Source: a bacterium (GTDB taxonomy: Bacteria; Patescibacteriota; Gracilibacteria; UBA1369; PNNO01). From it: a stretch of 64,000 nt of DNA. The translations under genes and the position numbers were made by a program. The notes under the pieces were generated by a model that saw nothing but the letters and a program-made list of their open reading frames with translations, searched no databases and was not told where the DNA came from. Shown here in pieces: positions 62,978-64,000 of this stretch (its first letter is position 1; every line of letters begins with the position of its first letter). The stretch covers positions 62,001 to 126,000 of the forward strand of contig PNNO01000005.1 of NCBI GenBank assembly GCA_013824265.1. The letters run 5' to 3'.

Positions 62978-64000
62978 ATGTCTGCAAATCAGATACAAAC
63001 TCAGGTAATACAGCTATTCCAGAAAAGTCAGAAGATTCTGATACTGCCTTCGTCTCCGCCGGATGGAGATTCCATTGGTTCGGCTTTGGCGCTTTATCTG
63101 GTATTAAGGAAGCTTGGAAAAGAGGCTACGGTTGTTTGTACAGACCCAATTCCGGAGGTCTATCAGTTCCTTCCAACTACGAATGTGATTGACAGTAACT
63201 TGGTTACATCAAATGATTTCGTGGTGACTTTGGATTGTACAAAGGCAAAAATCGATACTATTAAGACTAATTTGGAAGATAATAAAGTTAATATAATTAT
63301 CACCCCTAAGCAGGGATCTATTGGAGAAAAGGAAGTTTCTTTTCATTACGGGCCGACAAAATATGACCTTGTGATTGTAGTTGATGCCGGAGATTTGTCT
63401 CAGCTTGGAAGGCTTTACGAGGAAAATGCAGGTTTGTTCACGCAAATTCCGGTTGTAAATATTGACCACCATGTGAGCAATAACCATTTTGGCAAGGTTA
63501 ATCTTGTTGATATGATGGCATCTTCAACAACAGAACTTTTGGTTCCGATTATTGAAGAATACGCAAGAATGGAGGGAAAAGATCTTATCAACGAAGACAT
63601 CGCAACGCTTCTTTTGGCCGGAATAATAACCGACACGGGAAGTTTTCAAAACGCGAATACAAGTCCAAAAGCCTTTGCATCAGCCGCTCATTTGCTTGGC
63701 TATGGGGCACGTCAGCAGGAAATTATTCAGCATATTTACAAGACAAAGAATCTTACAATGCTAAAACTTTGGGGAAGGGTTCTTACAAAAATTCAGTACG
63801 ATCATTTATATAGAATTGTATGGTCTACAATTAGCAGACAGGATTTTGATCAGACACAAAGTAGTGCAGATGAAACAGGGGATATAATAGACGAACTTAT
63901 GACAAATGCTCCGGGTGCGGACATTATCCTTTTGATTAAAGAAAAAGAAGAAGGTCTTGTTTCCTGCAGTATTAGGACCACAAGTCAGTCCGTTGATGCC
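62978..64000 (+). CDS. DHH-family phosphoesterase, NrnA-like (3' partial)
   Basis: Open from ATG 62978 to the window edge, 341 codons. NrnA-type enzymes degrade nanoRNA and pAp. Visible: PPDGDSIGSALAL (about residues 27-39), VVDAGD, the DHH motif NIDHHVSNNHFG, and AGIITDTGSFQNANTS. Oddity: the first metal-site His of the usual HxxPDGD motif is Ser here (SSPPDGD). The DHHA1 domain begins near the right edge. The gene is driven by a perfect promoter; no SD precedes the start. Confidence 0.9.
   Translation, partial: MSANQIQTQVIQLFQKSQKILILPSSPPDGDSIGSALALYLVLRKLGKEATVVCTDPIPEVYQFLPTTNVIDSNLVTSNDFVVTLDCTKAKIDTIKTNLEDNKVNIIITPKQGSIGEKEVSFHYGPTKYDLVIVVDAGDLSQLGRLYEENAGLFTQIPVVNIDHHVSNNHFGKVNLVDMMASSTTELLVPIIEEYARMEGKDLINEDIATLLLAGIITDTGSFQNANTSPKAFASAAHLLGYGARQQEIIQHIYKTKNLTMLKLWGRVLTKIQYDHLYRIVWSTISRQDFDQTQSSADETGDIIDELMTNAPGADIILLIKEKEEGLVSCSIRTTSQSVDA

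Overview
The window looks like a chromosome segment from a Candidate Phyla Radiation (Patescibacteria) bacterium, most likely Peregrinibacteria-like. Four things point there: a 5,011-residue surface protein, large lineage-type hypothetical membrane clusters, compact operons almost without Shine-Dalgarno sequences, and a type IV pilus operon of the reduced kind. TGA is used as a true stop codon (for example in ATGA gene overlaps), which argues against the TGA=Gly Gracilibacteria/Absconditabacteria. No 16S gene is present, so this placement is inference.

Layout. 1-2.3 kb: 5'-truncated purL. 2.3-2.6 kb: an intergenic region with a 94-bp dispersed repeat whose inverted partner lies 60 kb away. 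2.6-14.3 kb (+): six unannotated genes around a VirB6/TrbL-like polytopic protein, a candidate undescribed envelope or secretion apparatus. 14.3-21.1 kb: housekeeping genes thrS (-), recF, prsW-like and uvrA (+). 21.1-21.9 kb: helically phased 10-bp repeats, then a small helix-turn-helix protein and a 56-aa zinc ribbon. 22-40.7 kb (-): an operon of the giant SLH/TSP3/Ig/FecR surface protein followed by four small exported helical proteins that all have cysteine as penultimate residue. 40.8-45.8 kb (-): type IV pilus genes (PilN-like, PilO-like, PilB, PilC, pilin). 45.98-48.3 kb (+): tRNA-Ser(GGA), an [FeFe]-hydrogenase 16 bp behind it, and a small membrane protein. 48.4-58.7 kb (-): an augmented type I restriction-modification island (half-size HsdS, HsdM, DinD, SEC-C/PD-(D/E)xK nuclease, full HsdS, HsdR, YgjP-like protease). 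58.9-60.0 kb (-): rplJ-rplL with an L10 leader and attenuator hairpin. 60.1-64 kb (+): miaA, recJ and a 3'-truncated DHH phosphoesterase.

How the genes work together. The pilus operon, the giant protein and the Cys-tailed exported proteins sit head to tail on one strand and probably build the cell surface. The restriction island is a transcription unit with its own strong promoter and contains two genes that are not part of a canonical type I system. Promoters are readable as sigma70-type, often with an extended -10 (TGnTATAAT-like). At three genes the -10 box ends 6-7 nt before the start codon, which predicts leaderless mRNAs.
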